Assembly: GCA_902583585.1 (NCBI GenBank)
Contig: CACHWN010000002.1
Span: 91,620 to 155,619, forward strand
Source: an uncultured Pelagibacteraceae bacterium
GTDB taxonomy: Bacteria; Pseudomonadota; Alphaproteobacteria; Pelagibacterales; Pelagibacteraceae
Length of the DNA: 64,000 nt
Reading direction: 5' to 3'
Under the pieces are notes generated by a model. The model was not told the DNA's origin, did no database searches, and was given only the letters and a program-made list of their open reading frames with translations. The position numbers and the translations under genes are program-made. Below, piece after piece: positions 35,280-45,533 of this stretch; the stretch's first letter is position 1; every line of letters starts with the position of its first letter.

Positions 35280-35663
35280 ATGGAAAACAATAATCCTCTT
35301 AGCCCACATTTACAAATTTATAGATGGCAAATTTCGTCTTTACTATCTATCACCCACAGAATTGTAGGAGTAGTAAATTTTTTTGCAATTATCTTAATTT
35401 GTCTTTGGGTGATGTTATTAATTTTTGATCAAAGTTATTATTCAACTATTTTTATTATTTTAGACTCAAGTTTTGGTAAATTTTTAGCTATTTCGTTATG
35501 CTGGACTTTTAGTTTTCACATCTTAAATGAATTAAGACATTTATTCTGGGATGCTGGATATGGGTTTGATTTAAAAGTTGCAAGAATTACAGGCATACTT
35601 GTCTTGTTTGGTTCATTTGTATTAACAATTTTATTTTACTTTTTAGGAAGGAGTATTTTTTAA
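35280..35663 (+). CDS. sdhC: Succinate dehydrogenase cytochrome b556 subunit SdhC
   Basis: Membrane anchor subunit of complex II with three helices that binds quinone and haem b. I choose ATG at 35280 (MENNNPLSPHLQIYRW, 127 residues), matching the family start; the frame extends upstream into asd. The quinone-site region SLLSITHRIVGVVNF is present, as is HILNELRHLFWDAGYG with the haem-ligand His. The Gly usually found before L-R-H is Glu here. It opens the sdhCDAB order and abuts sdhD. Confidence 0.93.
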   Translation: MENNNPLSPHLQIYRWQISSLLSITHRIVGVVNFFAIILICLWVMLLIFDQSYYSTIFIILDSSFGKFLAISLCWTFSFHILNELRHLFWDAGYGFDLKVARITGILVLFGSFVLTILFYFLGRSIF

Positions 35664-35990
35664 ATGCATACATCAACAAAAAAATGGATTTTTACAAAAA
35701 TTAGTTCATTAATTTTAATACCATTAATGATCTGGTTTGTGATAAATTTTGTATCGATTTACAACAAAGATTACTCTGAGGTTTTTGAATTTTTTTCTAA
35801 ACAACCGTCAAAAGTATTATTCTCTATATTTATTATAATCGCTTTCTTTTTTTCAGCCTTGACAATAAGTGAGATTTTTGAGGACTATTTGCACGATGAG
35901 AAAATCAAAAATGTCGCAAATAAAGCACTGAATTTATTTGCTATACTGATTCCTTTATTAACAATTTTAAGTATATATATTCTTAATTAA
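35664..35990 (+). CDS. sdhD: Succinate dehydrogenase membrane anchor subunit SdhD, lacking the usual haem histidine
   Basis: Second anchor subunit of complex II, 108 residues with three helices. The conserved EDY of helix II is present (residues 73-75), with Tyr75 at the quinone-site position. The His that normally lies eleven residues before that Asp, and coordinates haem b from SdhD, is Phe63 here, and helix II contains no other His. The N-terminal W-x-x-x-R region is also altered (KKWIFTKISS). Position between sdhC and sdhA with no gap makes the identity secure, but haem content of this complex is open to question. Confidence 0.88.
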   Translation: MHTSTKKWIFTKISSLILIPLMIWFVINFVSIYNKDYSEVFEFFSKQPSKVLFSIFIIIAFFFSALTISEIFEDYLHDEKIKNVANKALNLFAILIPLLTILSIYILN

Positions 35991-37766
35991 ATGAGCGCTT
36001 ATAAAGTTATAGATCACGAATACGATGTTGTAGTTCTTGGAGCCGGTGGTTCGGGTTTAAGAGCAGCAGTAGGCTTATCAGAAGCAGGTTTAAAAACCGC
36101 ATGTATTTCAAAAGTTTTTCCAACACGAAGCCATACATCAGCAGCACAAGGCGGTATTTCGGCAGCTTTAGGAAATATGGGGGAAGATGATTGGCGATGG
36201 CACATGTACGACACAGTTAAAGGTTCAGATTGGCTTGGCGATCAAGATGCCATTGAATATTTATGTAAAGAGGCACCTAGAGCAGTTGTTGAATTAGAGA
36301 GATATGGTGTTCCTTTCAGCAGAACTGACGACGGCAAGATTTATCAAAGACCGTTTGGTGGAATGACAAAAAATTATGGGAACGGAACTGCTCAAAGAAC
36401 TTGTGCGGCTGCAGATAGAACTGGACACGCAATTTTGCATACATTGTATGGTCAAGCATTAAAACAGCAAACAGAATTTTTTATAGAATATTTCGCTTTA
36501 GACTTGATTATGAAAAATGGAGAGTGCAAAGGAGTAATTGCTTGGAACTTAACTGATGGAACAATTCATAGATTCAGGTCTCATATAACTATTATCGCTA
36601 CTGGCGGATATGGAAAGGTTTATTATTCAGCAACGTCTGCACATACGTGTACAGGTGATGGTAATGCAATGGTTTTAAGAGCTGGGTTACCATTACAAGA
36701 TATGGAGTTTGTTCAGTTTCATCCTACTGGAATCTATGGCGTTGGTTGTTTAATTACTGAAGGGGTGAGAGGAGAAGGTGGATTTTTGGTTAATGGTAAA
36801 GGTGAGAGATTTATGGAGAGATATGCTCCTAATGCAAAAGATTTAGCCTCTAGAGATGTAGTTAGTAGGTCGATGGAAATGGAAATAAATGAGGGAAGAG
36901 GTGTTGGAAAAAATAAAGATCATATTAATCTTCATTTAGATCATATAGATAAAAAAGTTATTGATGAGAGACTTCCAGGAATATCTGAAGCAGCAAAAAC
37001 TTTTGCAAACGTAGATGTAAGCAAAGAACCTATTCCAGTAGTACCGACAGTTCATTATAATATGGGGGGTATTCCTACAAATTATAAAGCTGAAGTTCTT
37101 ACTTTAAATGGGTCAGAAAAAACTGTGCCAGGTTTAATGGCGATAGGTGAGGCAGCATGTGTATCTGTTCATGGAGCAAACAGACTTGGTTCAAACTCTC
37201 TAATTGATTTGGTAGTGTTTGGAAGAGCAGCTGCTAAAAGAGCTTCAGAACTAGTGAAACCAGGAAACCCACATGAAGAAGTATCAAATTTAGAGACAGA
37301 TAAATGTTTAGAAAGATTTGATAAGATTAGAAATTCAAATGGTTCTACTAAAACTTCTGAACTCAGATTAGAAATGCAAAAAACAATGCAATCTAAATGT
37401 GCTGTGTTTAGAACTGAAAAAACATTAAAAGAGGGCGTTGATCAAATCAGAAAACCTTATGAAGGAATGAGCGATATTTCTGTAAAAGATAAATCGTTGT
37501 TATTCAATACAGATTTAGTTGAAACTTTAGAATTTGACAATTTAATCAGTCAAGCGTTAACAACAATGGACTCGGCTTATAATAGAAAAGAAAGTAGAGG
37601 AGCTCATGCAAGAGAGGACTACACAAAAAGAGATGACAAAAATTTCATGAAACATACTTTAGCATGGCAAAAAGGTGGAGAGGTTGAGATAAAATATAGA
37701 GATGTTCATTCAAGAACCCTCACAAACGATGTTCAATATTTTCCTCCTAAGGAGAGAGTTTACTAA
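35991..37766 (+). CDS. sdhA: Succinate dehydrogenase flavoprotein subunit
   Basis: Catalytic subunit of complex II, 591 residues, oxidising succinate to fumarate with covalently bound FAD. It shows the dinucleotide motif [16 protein letters not shown], the FAD-linking His in [18 protein letters not shown], the active-site region [15 protein letters not shown] and the [13 protein letters not shown] segment. The C-terminal [23 protein letters not shown] is complete. It follows sdhD without a gap and precedes sdhB by 2 nt. Confidence 0.98.
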   Translation: MSAYKVIDHEYDVVVLGAGGSGLRAAVGLSEAGLKTACISKVFPTRSHTSAAQGGISAALGNMGEDDWRWHMYDTVKGSDWLGDQDAIEYLCKEAPRAVVELERYGVPFSRTDDGKIYQRPFGGMTKNYGNGTAQRTCAAADRTGHAILHTLYGQALKQQTEFFIEYFALDLIMKNGECKGVIAWNLTDGTIHRFRSHITIIATGGYGKVYYSATSAHTCTGDGNAMVLRAGLPLQDMEFVQFHPTGIYGVGCLITEGVRGEGGFLVNGKGERFMERYAPNAKDLASRDVVSRSMEMEINEGRGVGKNKDHINLHLDHIDKKVIDERLPGISEAAKTFANVDVSKEPIPVVPTVHYNMGGIPTNYKAEVLTLNGSEKTVPGLMAIGEAACVSVHGANRLGSNSLIDLVVFGRAAAKRASELVKPGNPHEEVSNLETDKCLERFDKIRNSNGSTKTSELRLEMQKTMQSKCAVFRTEKTLKEGVDQIRKPYEGMSDISVKDKSLLFNTDLVETLEFDNLISQALTTMDSAYNRKESRGAHAREDYTKRDDKNFMKHTLAWQKGGEVEIKYRDVHSRTLTNDVQYFPPKERVY

Positions 37767-37768
37767 GA

Positions 37769-38545
37769 ATGGCACAATTTAACCTGCCGCAAAATTCTAA
37801 AATCGAGGTAGGGAAATATTTTAAAGATAAAACAAACTCAAAAAATTTAAAAAAAGTGAATGTATATAGATGGGACCCATCTACTGGAAAAAATCCAAGA
37901 GTAGACACATTTGAAGTGGATATGAATAATTGTGGTCCCAAAGTTCTAGATATATTGTTTAAAATAAAAAATGAAATTGATCCTTCTTTAACTTTTAGAA
38001 GATCGTGTGCTCATGGAGTTTGCGGGTCTTGCGCAATGAATATTGACGGTGTTAATGGTCTAGCATGTATAAAATCTCACACTGATATTAGTGGAGATCT
38101 AAATATTTATCCATTACCACATTTAAAAGTTGTTAAAGATTTAATCGGAGATTTAACTACTTTATATAAGCAATATGAATCAATACAACCATGGCTTAAA
38201 GTAGATCAGACGGGAGAAGAAAAAATAGAGTTAAAACAATCTCAGAAAGACAGGGAAAAATTAGACGGTTACTATGAGTGTATTCTATGTGCTTGTTGCT
38301 CGACCTCTTGTCCTAGCTATTGGTGGAATGGAGATAAGTACCTAGGTCCGGCTGTACTATTACAAGCTTATCGTTGGATAAATGATAGTAGAGACGGTGA
38401 TAAAAAAGAAAGATTAAAAAAAGTAGCAGACGAACTTAAATTATATAGATGTCATACCATTATGAATTGTACAAATTCCTGTCCCAAAGGGCTTAATCCA
38501 GCAAAAGCAATAGGCTCTATTAAAAAAATGCTTGCAACAAGCTAA
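37769..38545 (+). CDS. sdhB: Succinate dehydrogenase iron-sulfur subunit
   Basis: Electron-transfer subunit of complex II, 258 residues with three Fe-S clusters. The 2Fe-2S ligands are in [19 protein letters not shown]; the 4Fe-4S and 3Fe-4S ligands are in [17 protein letters not shown] and [17 protein letters not shown]. The [14 protein letters not shown] segment is typical. It closes the sdhCDAB operon; 23 nt separate it from the dehydrogenase gene mmsA, without a terminator. Confidence 0.98.
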   Translation: MAQFNLPQNSKIEVGKYFKDKTNSKNLKKVNVYRWDPSTGKNPRVDTFEVDMNNCGPKVLDILFKIKNEIDPSLTFRRSCAHGVCGSCAMNIDGVNGLACIKSHTDISGDLNIYPLPHLKVVKDLIGDLTTLYKQYESIQPWLKVDQTGEEKIELKQSQKDREKLDGYYECILCACCSTSCPSYWWNGDKYLGPAVLLQAYRWINDSRDGDKKERLKKVADELKLYRCHTIMNCTNSCPKGLNPAKAIGSIKKMLATS

Positions 38546-38568
38546 AAGCTTATTTATTCAATAAAATC

Positions 38569-40062
38569 ATGAAAACAATTCAACATTTTGTCGATGGCAA
38601 AAATTTTTCAGGAGAATCCAAGAGAACTAGTAAAGTATTTAATCCTGCTACAGGCGAACAAAGTGCTGAAGTAAAGTTAGCTTCAACAAAAGACGTTTTT
38701 GATGCTGTGTCAAACGCACAAAAAGCCTTTGAGTCCTGGTCTAATAAACCACCACTCCAAAGGGCAAGGATTATGTTTAGGTTTAAAGAACTTATTGAAA
38801 AAAACTCTGATGAGCTAACAAAAATCATAGTTTCGGAGCACGGAAAAGTTTATGAAGATGCTAAAGGATCCCTTAGCAGAGGTTTAGAAGTTGTAGAATA
38901 TGCGTGCGGAATACCACAAATGTTAAAAGGTGAGTTTACAGAAAATGTTGGATCTAATGTAGATAGCTGGTCTATTAGACAGCCATTAGGTGTTTGTGCT
39001 GGAATTACACCATTTAATTTTCCAGCTATGGTTCCAATGTGGATGTTTCCAATGGCTATAGCCTGTGGAAATACTTTTGTACTTAAACCCTCAGAAAAAG
39101 ACCCTTCTTGCTCTATTATGCTTGCAAAACTGTTAAGTGAAGCAGGTTTACCAGATGGGGTCTTCAACGTCATAAACGGTGATAAGGAAGCTGTAGATGC
39201 TTTAATACAAAATAAAGACGTAGTTGCTATGAGTTTTGTTGGGTCTACACCTATTGCTAAATATATTTATGAAAATTGTGCTAAAAATGAAAAAAGAGTT
39301 CAAGCTCTTGGCGGGGCAAAAAATCATTGTGTAGTTATGCCAGATTGTGATTTGGAGCAAGCAGTTAATGGATTAATGGGTGCTGCATATGGCTCAGCAG
39401 GAGAAAGATGTATGGCTCAATCTGTAGCTGTAGCAGTTGGAGGAATAGGTGATCAACTTGTCAACTCTCTAGCAAAAAAAGTTGAGGCTTTGAAAGTCGG
39501 CCCCGGCATGGATAAACAATCAGAAATGGGCCCTCTTGTCACCAAATCTCATTTAGATAAGGTAAAAGGTTATGTAGATATCGGTGTTAAAGAAGGTGCA
39601 AAATTAGTCGTTGATGGAAGAAATTTTAAAATGCAAGGATATGAGAATGGATTTTATATTGGAGGATGTCTTTTTGATAATGTGACAAAAGATATGAAAA
39701 TTTACAAAGAGGAAATATTTGGACCAGTTTTATCAGTTGTTAGGGCTAAAGACTTCGACGAGGCTTTGAAATTAGTTAATGACCATGAATTTGGTAACGG
39801 TGTAAGTATCTTTACCAGAGACGGCGACTCTGGAAGAACGTTTTCTTCTAAAGCCAAAATTGGAATGGTAGGAATTAATATTCCAATTCCTGTACCGATG
39901 GCATTTCATAGTTTTGGTGGGTGGAAAAGATCTTTATTCGGTGATCAACATATGCACGGTCCAGAAGGGGTTAGATTTTACACTAAATTGAAAACAATTA
40001 CTTCGAGATGGCCATCTGGATTGAGAACAGACCCAGAGTTTGTAATGCCAACAATGAAATAA
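38569..40062 (+). CDS. mmsA: CoA-acylating methylmalonate-semialdehyde dehydrogenase
   Basis: Aldehyde dehydrogenase superfamily enzyme of 497 residues that converts (methyl)malonate semialdehyde to propionyl- or acetyl-CoA in valine and inositol breakdown. The catalytic Cys281 lies in [11 protein letters not shown], where MmsA enzymes have the R-C-M context, and [17 protein letters not shown] is the family signature. It is placed between sdhB and mdh, feeding acyl-CoA towards the TCA cycle. A related acylating aldehyde dehydrogenase is possible; MmsA is by far the best fit. Confidence 0.93.
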   Translation: MKTIQHFVDGKNFSGESKRTSKVFNPATGEQSAEVKLASTKDVFDAVSNAQKAFESWSNKPPLQRARIMFRFKELIEKNSDELTKIIVSEHGKVYEDAKGSLSRGLEVVEYACGIPQMLKGEFTENVGSNVDSWSIRQPLGVCAGITPFNFPAMVPMWMFPMAIACGNTFVLKPSEKDPSCSIMLAKLLSEAGLPDGVFNVINGDKEAVDALIQNKDVVAMSFVGSTPIAKYIYENCAKNEKRVQALGGAKNHCVVMPDCDLEQAVNGLMGAAYGSAGERCMAQSVAVAVGGIGDQLVNSLAKKVEALKVGPGMDKQSEMGPLVTKSHLDKVKGYVDIGVKEGAKLVVDGRNFKMQGYENGFYIGGCLFDNVTKDMKIYKEEIFGPVLSVVRAKDFDEALKLVNDHEFGNGVSIFTRDGDSGRTFSSKAKIGMVGINIPIPVPMAFHSFGGWKRSLFGDQHMHGPEGVRFYTKLKTITSRWPSGLRTDPEFVMPTMK

Positions 40063-40063
40063 T

Positions 40064-41020
40064 ATGAAAAAAAAAATTACATTGATTGGCGCCGGTCAAA
40101 TTGGAGGTACACTAGCTCATATAATCGCTCTTAAAGAATTAGGTGATGTAGTACTTTTTGATGTTGCTGAGGGTTTAGCTAAAGGTAAGGCTTTAGATAT
40201 TGCGCAATCTTCACCAGTCAATCACTTTAACATAGATTTGATAGGGACTAATAATTATGAGGATACAAAAAATTCAGATGTTATTATTATTACAGCTGGA
40301 GTTCCAAGAAAACCTGGGATGACAAGAGATGATCTTTTAGGGATTAATCTAAAAATAATTAAACAAGTTGCAGAAGGCATAAAAAATACATCTCCTAATG
40401 CATTTGTTATATGTATTACTAATCCGCTAGACGTAATAGTTATGGCTTTACAAAAATATTCTGGATTTCCCAAAAATAAGATTGTAGGTATGGCTGGAAT
40501 TTTAGACTCCTCAAGATTTATATATTTTTTATCGCAAGAACTAAATATACCTGTTCAAAAAATAAAATCCTTCGTGCTTGGCGGACATGGAGATAGTATG
40601 GTAGCAATGCTTGGATCAACAGAAGTTGATGGAAAAAACATCATGGAGCTTGTAAAAGAAAAGAAAATTACAAAAGAAAAACTAAATCAAATAGTTGATA
40701 GAACAAAAAAAGGTGGGGCTGAAATTGTGAAGTACTTAGAAAAAGGATCTGCTTTTTACGCACCTGCAGCATCAGGGGTAGAAATGGCGGAAAGTTATTT
40801 AAAAGATTTAAAAAAAAAATTACCCTGTGCTGCGTTTTTAGATGGACAATACGGAGTTAAAAATATTTATGCTGGAGTTCCAGTGATTATTGGATCTAAT
40901 GGAGTGGAAAAGATTATAGAATTAAATCTAAATGAAGAAGAGAAAAAAAATTTTGAAAATTCAATAAAATCAGTAAAAGATTTATTCATAGCTGCTCAAA
41001 AGATAGATAAAAATTTATAG
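40064..41020 (+). CDS. mdh: Malate dehydrogenase (LDH-like type)
   Basis: NAD-dependent enzyme of 318 residues oxidising malate to oxaloacetate. It has the Rossmann motif [12 protein letters not shown], the substrate-binding [14 protein letters not shown] with the two arginines, [14 protein letters not shown], and the catalytic His in [10 protein letters not shown]. This is the alphaproteobacterial LDH-like MDH rather than the enterobacterial form. It follows mmsA by one base. The usual next gene in alphaproteobacteria is sucC; here two unrelated genes lie between. Confidence 0.97.
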   Translation: MKKKITLIGAGQIGGTLAHIIALKELGDVVLFDVAEGLAKGKALDIAQSSPVNHFNIDLIGTNNYEDTKNSDVIIITAGVPRKPGMTRDDLLGINLKIIKQVAEGIKNTSPNAFVICITNPLDVIVMALQKYSGFPKNKIVGMAGILDSSRFIYFLSQELNIPVQKIKSFVLGGHGDSMVAMLGSTEVDGKNIMELVKEKKITKEKLNQIVDRTKKGGAEIVKYLEKGSAFYAPAASGVEMAESYLKDLKKKLPCAAFLDGQYGVKNIYAGVPVIIGSNGVEKIIELNLNEEEKKNFENSIKSVKDLFIAAQKIDKNL

Positions 41021-41033
41021 AATTAAATTTTTA

Positions 41034-41897
41034 ATGAATTTAAAACACTTAATATTTTCTTATGTAAGCATATTAAGTAATGAGCTGGATAAAAAAAAAT
41101 TTTTTTCTTTTTTTAGAAAAATCTTTAATTTTCAGTACAAACTTTTTTTAAACTTGATAAGAAAATGTTTATCAAAAAATTTCACTAATTTAGACAAAAT
41201 AAAAAAAAAAGAATTATACAACTATTCTCTAGATGAATTATTTTTATATTTCAATTGTGATAAAGGCTCAAGTTTTCGATTAGATAAAGAAAAAAAGATA
41301 ACTTCTCATAATTATTCTTTATTTTATGAAAAATATTTTAAAATTCTTAAAAATGAGAAAATTAGAGTATTAGAAATAGGATCCCATGAAGGAAAAGGTT
41401 TAGCTGCTTTTTATTTTTTTTTTCCAAATGCCAAACTTATCGGAGCAAATATAAATCCTTTTCAAATGCAATATTCTTCAAAAAGAATTGAGGAAGTATA
41501 CATAGATGTTTCATCGAAAAAGATTGTTAAAAACTTTGAGACCTATTTTAGGGAAGAATTTGATATTATAATAGACGATGCCAGTCATAATTTAAGAGAT
41601 ATATTAATTACATTACCATTAATGTTTAGAAAATTAAAAAAAGGTGGTTATTACGTTATTGAAGATATAAATCAATTCAATGTTTTTAAAAACTTAAATC
41701 CAACAAATGAGGTCTTAACACCGGTAATGATATTAAAAAATATGAGTGAGAATAAAAGATTTCACTCAAATTTCATTTCTACAGCTGATATTGACTATTT
41801 AAAAGAAAATATAAAAAACTACTTTTTTGAAAAAGGTAACATGGTTATAAAAGGTAATAATATTTCAGAAATTGTTTTCTTAAAAAAAAATGATTAG
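41034..41897 (+). CDS. SAM-dependent methyltransferase (class I, polysaccharide-associated type)
   Basis: Protein of 287 residues. The C-terminal half is a class I methyltransferase: SAM motif VLEIGSHEGKG (112-122), an acidic region ending motif II, the IIIDDASHNLRDI metal/active-site-like block (178-190) and LKKGGYYVIEDI. This pattern resembles TylF-like or sugar O-methyltransferases. The first 100 residues are Lys/Phe-rich with no recognised fold. It sits 13 nt after mdh and overlaps the next membrane gene by 8 nt. It is even more AT-rich than its metabolic neighbours, which hints at separate origin. The substrate is unknown; a glycan is a fair guess. Confidence 0.72.
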   Translation: MNLKHLIFSYVSILSNELDKKKFFSFFRKIFNFQYKLFLNLIRKCLSKNFTNLDKIKKKELYNYSLDELFLYFNCDKGSSFRLDKEKKITSHNYSLFYEKYFKILKNEKIRVLEIGSHEGKGLAAFYFFFPNAKLIGANINPFQMQYSSKRIEEVYIDVSSKKIVKNFETYFREEFDIIIDDASHNLRDILITLPLMFRKLKKGGYYVIEDINQFNVFKNLNPTNEVLTPVMILKNMSENKRFHSNFISTADIDYLKENIKNYFFEKGNMVIKGNNISEIVFLKKND

Positions 41898-43431
41898 ATA
41901 TTTTAATTTGAATTATCAATTAGATGTAATAATAATAATTTTTTTTTCATTTTTTATTAATTTTTATTATTCAAGTATAGGGGTTTTACCACAAGACACA
42001 TTTGCATATTACGATACTGGTTATAGAGTTTTAAATGGAGCTGTTCCTTTCAAAGACTATTGGACCGTAAGTGGACCAGTAATTGATTATATTCAATCAA
42101 TTTTTTTTTATTTTTTCGGAGTAAATTGGAAAGTATATACTCTTAACGGTTCAGTAGTTAATTGTTTGATAACATTAACTTTATACTTCTTATTAAAAAC
42201 CTATAAATTAAAAAGAGGTCTTAATTTTTTTTATTGTATTTGTTTTTCAGTTTTGGCCAATCCATCAATGGGTGTAGCCTTCCCAGATCATTATTCTACT
42301 TTTTTTTCGCTAATAGCAGTTTTCCTTTTTCTAATTGCTTGTAAACTTGAGAAAAAATTCTTATGGTACCTGATACCATTTGCATTTTTCCTGGCATTCT
42401 TTTCAAAACAATCACCTTCTTCATATATCTTTATTTCAACATTATTTTTAATGTTATTTTATATAATTTACTTTAAAAAAATAAAATTCTTAAAATACTT
42501 AATTTTAACTTCAGTCGGATGCATTTTCACCTTTGTATTATTTATATACATGAACAAAATAAGTTTTGAACTTTTTTTAAACCAATATTTTTTATTTCCA
42601 CAAACAATCGCAAGCGAACGCTTAAAAGAATATCAGTTTACTTTTAATAATATAATTTTTAATTTTAAATTTATCTATGTTTTATTATTTCTAACTATAT
42701 TTTTATTATTTTTAAAAATTAAATATACTAAAAAGATTGATGAGACAATATTAGTAAGTTTTAGTTTAATATTAATTTCGATATCTTTAATATTTCACCA
42801 AATTATAACTAAAAACTTTATATATATTTTTTTTCTAATACCTTTACTAGCAAGTTTTTTACACCTTCATAAGTTTAAGATGAAACAGAACGAGAAATTA
42901 ATAAGTATTTTTTTAATTTTATTTACTATTTTTTGCACATTTAAATATCATCTAAGATTTAATGAAAGTAGAAAAATGTTAAATTTAGAAAATGTAGATC
43001 TTAATTCGACAATAGATGCTGGAACAATACATCTAAGCTTACAAGGATTAAACTGGACTACTAAAAGGTTTGAAAACAATAGCAATTTAGAGATTGAAAA
43101 CTTAAAAAAAAGTATAGAGATAATAAAGAATGATAATTCAAAAAAAATGATCGAAACGAACTACTTATTTTTCTCAGCAATTGTTAATGAAGATTTAAAT
43201 AACCCTAGTCGTTGGCCAACACTCGGTGATGCGAGCAACCCAAATTTAGACAATGAGTATCATATTTTTTACAAAGAATTTATTGATAAACTTGTTGAAA
43301 AAAAAGATATCAAATCAATATACTCTACATTTAATAATCAAGAGAATATCTTTTTTAATTTTAATAAAAATTGCAAAAGCTCTGAATTAGTTGAAAATTT
43401 TTTATATAAATTAGATTTAACAAAATGTTGA
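41890..43431 (+). CDS. Polytopic membrane protein resembling a GT-C (PMT/ArnT-like) glycosyltransferase
   Basis: Protein of 513 residues with about ten or more hydrophobic helices and a soluble C-terminal part (about 350-513). The first periplasmic loop reads LPQDTFAYYDTGYRVLNGAVPFKDYW, with the Asp and the G-x-x-P-x-x-D-x-W pattern common to GT-C enzymes that use polyprenyl-phosphate sugars. The later helices have the usual Phe/Leu/Ile richness. It overlaps the methyltransferase gene by 8 nt. Transfer of a sugar to a surface glycan or lipid is likely, but acceptor and donor are unknown. Confidence 0.65.
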   Translation: MIRYFNLNYQLDVIIIIFFSFFINFYYSSIGVLPQDTFAYYDTGYRVLNGAVPFKDYWTVSGPVIDYIQSIFFYFFGVNWKVYTLNGSVVNCLITLTLYFLLKTYKLKRGLNFFYCICFSVLANPSMGVAFPDHYSTFFSLIAVFLFLIACKLEKKFLWYLIPFAFFLAFFSKQSPSSYIFISTLFLMLFYIIYFKKIKFLKYLILTSVGCIFTFVLFIYMNKISFELFLNQYFLFPQTIASERLKEYQFTFNNIIFNFKFIYVLLFLTIFLLFLKIKYTKKIDETILVSFSLILISISLIFHQIITKNFIYIFFLIPLLASFLHLHKFKMKQNEKLISIFLILFTIFCTFKYHLRFNESRKMLNLENVDLNSTIDAGTIHLSLQGLNWTTKRFENNSNLEIENLKKSIEIIKNDNSKKMIETNYLFFSAIVNEDLNNPSRWPTLGDASNPNLDNEYHIFYKEFIDKLVEKKDIKSIYSTFNNQENIFFNFNKNCKSSELVENFLYKLDLTKC

Positions 43432-43456
43432 TTACTTTTATAAAAGATAATAAAGT
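43428..43456 (+). promoter_or_regulatory. Candidate internal promoter for sucC
   Basis: TTGATT (43428-43433) and TAAAGT (43451-43456) are 17 nt apart in the 63-bp gap between the GT-C-like gene and sucC. The spacer contains a perfect 12-nt palindrome, CTTTTATAAAAG (43435-43446). An internal promoter would let sucCD be expressed independently of the inserted genes. Weak, given the AT-rich background. Confidence 0.28.
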
Positions 43457-43494
43457 TTTTAGCATCTAGGCTATAGAGCAAAATATATTAATTT

Positions 43495-44658
43495 ATGAAT
43501 ATTCACGAGTATCAAGCTAAAGAAATTTTAAAAGAATTTGGAGCACCTGTTTCAAATGGGGTGGTGATTTTCTCTTTAGGAGAAATAAAAGAAAAGATAA
43601 AAAAATTAAAAAGTGAAGAATTCGTCCTTAAAGCACAAATTCATGCTGGAGGAAGAGGAAAAGCTGGGGGAGTGAAACTTATAAAAGATTTTTCGAATTT
43701 AGAGCAAGAGGCAAAAAAAATGTTTGGCAAAGTTTTAATTACACACCAAACAGGCCCAGAGGGCAAAGAAGTTAAAAGGCTATATATTGAAGAGGCCTCA
43801 GATATTTTGAAGGAATTTTATCTTTCTTGTCTAATTGATAGAGAGACCTCAAAAATCGCTTTTATCAGCAGTACTGAAGGTGGGATGGATATTGAAAAAG
43901 TTGCAGCTGAAACACCTCAGAAAATAATTACTTCAAAATTTGATTTAAATGAAGAAGGGCCAAGTAACGAAGACGCAGAGAAAATCATTAATATTTTCAA
44001 TCTTGATGACCAACAAAAAATTGTAGCTAAAAATCTTGTGAAATCACTATATAGAGTTCTCGTTGAAAAAGATGCGACTTTAATTGAAATCAATCCACTA
44101 ATAATAACAAAAAAAAATAAATTAATTTGTTTAGATGCAAAAATGAATTTTGATGATAATGCAATTTTTAGAAGACCAGAAATCTACAAACTTAGGGATT
44201 TGAATGAAGAGGATCCGGCAGAAATTGAAGCAAGTAAATTTGATCTAGCGTATATTAAACTCAATGGATCAATTGGATGTATGGTTAATGGAGCCGGTTT
44301 AGCAATGGCTACAATGGATATTATAAAACTCCATGGAAAAGAACCTGCAAACTTTTTAGACGTTGGAGGTGGTGCTTCTAAAGAAAAGGTTACAGCAGCA
44401 TTTAAATTAATTTTAGCTGACAAAAACGTTAAAGGAATTTTAATAAATATATTTGGAGGTATCATGAGGTGTGATGTTCTAGCTCAAGGTGTGGTAGAGG
44501 CAGCAACGCAAGTTAATTTATCTGTTCCACTAGTTGTAAGACTTGCAGGCACAAATTTTGAGAAGGGAAAAGAAATTTTAGACAAATCGAATTTAAAAAT
44601 TTTATCGGCATCAGACTTAAATGATGCGGCAAAAAAAATCGTTGAGGCAATAAATTAA
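43495..44658 (+). CDS. sucC: Succinyl-CoA synthetase (ADP-forming) beta subunit
   Basis: ATP-grasp subunit of 387 residues that, with SucD, makes succinate and nucleoside triphosphate from succinyl-CoA. It shows [36 protein letters not shown] for nucleotide binding, [14 protein letters not shown] and the C-terminal [13 protein letters not shown] and [15 protein letters not shown]. The stop overlaps the sucD ATG by one base. It lies 63 nt after the inserted GT-C-like gene, a longer gap than most in the run. Confidence 0.98.
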   Translation: MNIHEYQAKEILKEFGAPVSNGVVIFSLGEIKEKIKKLKSEEFVLKAQIHAGGRGKAGGVKLIKDFSNLEQEAKKMFGKVLITHQTGPEGKEVKRLYIEEASDILKEFYLSCLIDRETSKIAFISSTEGGMDIEKVAAETPQKIITSKFDLNEEGPSNEDAEKIINIFNLDDQQKIVAKNLVKSLYRVLVEKDATLIEINPLIITKKNKLICLDAKMNFDDNAIFRRPEIYKLRDLNEEDPAEIEASKFDLAYIKLNGSIGCMVNGAGLAMATMDIIKLHGKEPANFLDVGGGASKEKVTAAFKLILADKNVKGILINIFGGIMRCDVLAQGVVEAATQVNLSVPLVVRLAGTNFEKGKEILDKSNLKILSASDLNDAAKKIVEAIN

Positions 44659-45533
44659 TGTCAGTGCTTATCAACAAAGATACAAAAGTAATATGCCAAG
44701 GATTCACAGGTAAACATGGGACCTTTCATTCTGAACAAGCCTTAAAATATGGAACAAAACTAGTCGGTGGTGTTACTCCAAAAAAAGGTGGTCAGAAACA
44801 TTTGAATTTACCAGTGTTTAATAATGTTCATGAGGCAAAAGAAAAAACATCCGCAAATGCAACAATGATCTACGTTCCTCCAAAGTTTGCTGGAGCTGCT
44901 ATAATAGAGGCTATTGAAGCTCAAATGGAATTAATTGTTTGTATTACTGAAGGAATTCCAGTTATAGATATGTTAAAAGTAAAAAAAATTTTAAATCAAA
45001 GTAAATCAAGATTAATTGGACCTAATTGTCCTGGAATTATAACTCCTGATGAATGTAAAATTGGAATAATGCCTGGAAATATTCACAAAAAAGGCTCAGT
45101 GGGAATAGTCTCAAGATCGGGGACACTAACTTATGAAGCTGTTGCTCAAACATCAGCAAATAATATGGGACAATCCACATGCATCGGAATTGGAGGAGAC
45201 CCAATAAATGGTACAAATTTTATAGATTGCCTAGAACTTTTTCTTAAAGATGAAGAAACTAAATCAATAATAATGATAGGTGAAATAGGTGGATCTGCAG
45301 AAGAGGAAGCAGCTGAATTTTTGAAAAAAGAGAAGACTAAGAAACCAACTGTAGGTTTCATCGCAGGTTTAACTGCACCGCCAGGAAGAAGAATGGGACA
45401 TGCGGGGGCAATTATCTCTGGAGGCAAGGGAGGAGCTAAAGAAAAAATTGAGGTTATGAAATCTGCTGGAATTACTATATCAAAATCACCAGCAGATATT
45501 GGAAAAACTCTTTTTGAAAAACTTAATAGATGA
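44658..45533 (+). CDS. sucD: Succinyl-CoA synthetase alpha subunit
   Basis: CoA-binding subunit of 291 residues carrying the phosphohistidine. It has [18 protein letters not shown] with the CoA site, [14 protein letters not shown], the [14 protein letters not shown] segment and the active His in [14 protein letters not shown]. It is coupled to sucC by a 1-nt overlap and to the following SGNH-like gene by a 4-nt overlap, so ribosomes finishing sucD could re-initiate on an unrelated gene. Confidence 0.98.
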   Translation: MSVLINKDTKVICQGFTGKHGTFHSEQALKYGTKLVGGVTPKKGGQKHLNLPVFNNVHEAKEKTSANATMIYVPPKFAGAAIIEAIEAQMELIVCITEGIPVIDMLKVKKILNQSKSRLIGPNCPGIITPDECKIGIMPGNIHKKGSVGIVSRSGTLTYEAVAQTSANNMGQSTCIGIGGDPINGTNFIDCLELFLKDEETKSIIMIGEIGGSAEEEAAEFLKKEKTKKPTVGFIAGLTAPPGRRMGHAGAIISGGKGGAKEKIEVMKSAGITISKSPADIGKTLFEKLNR

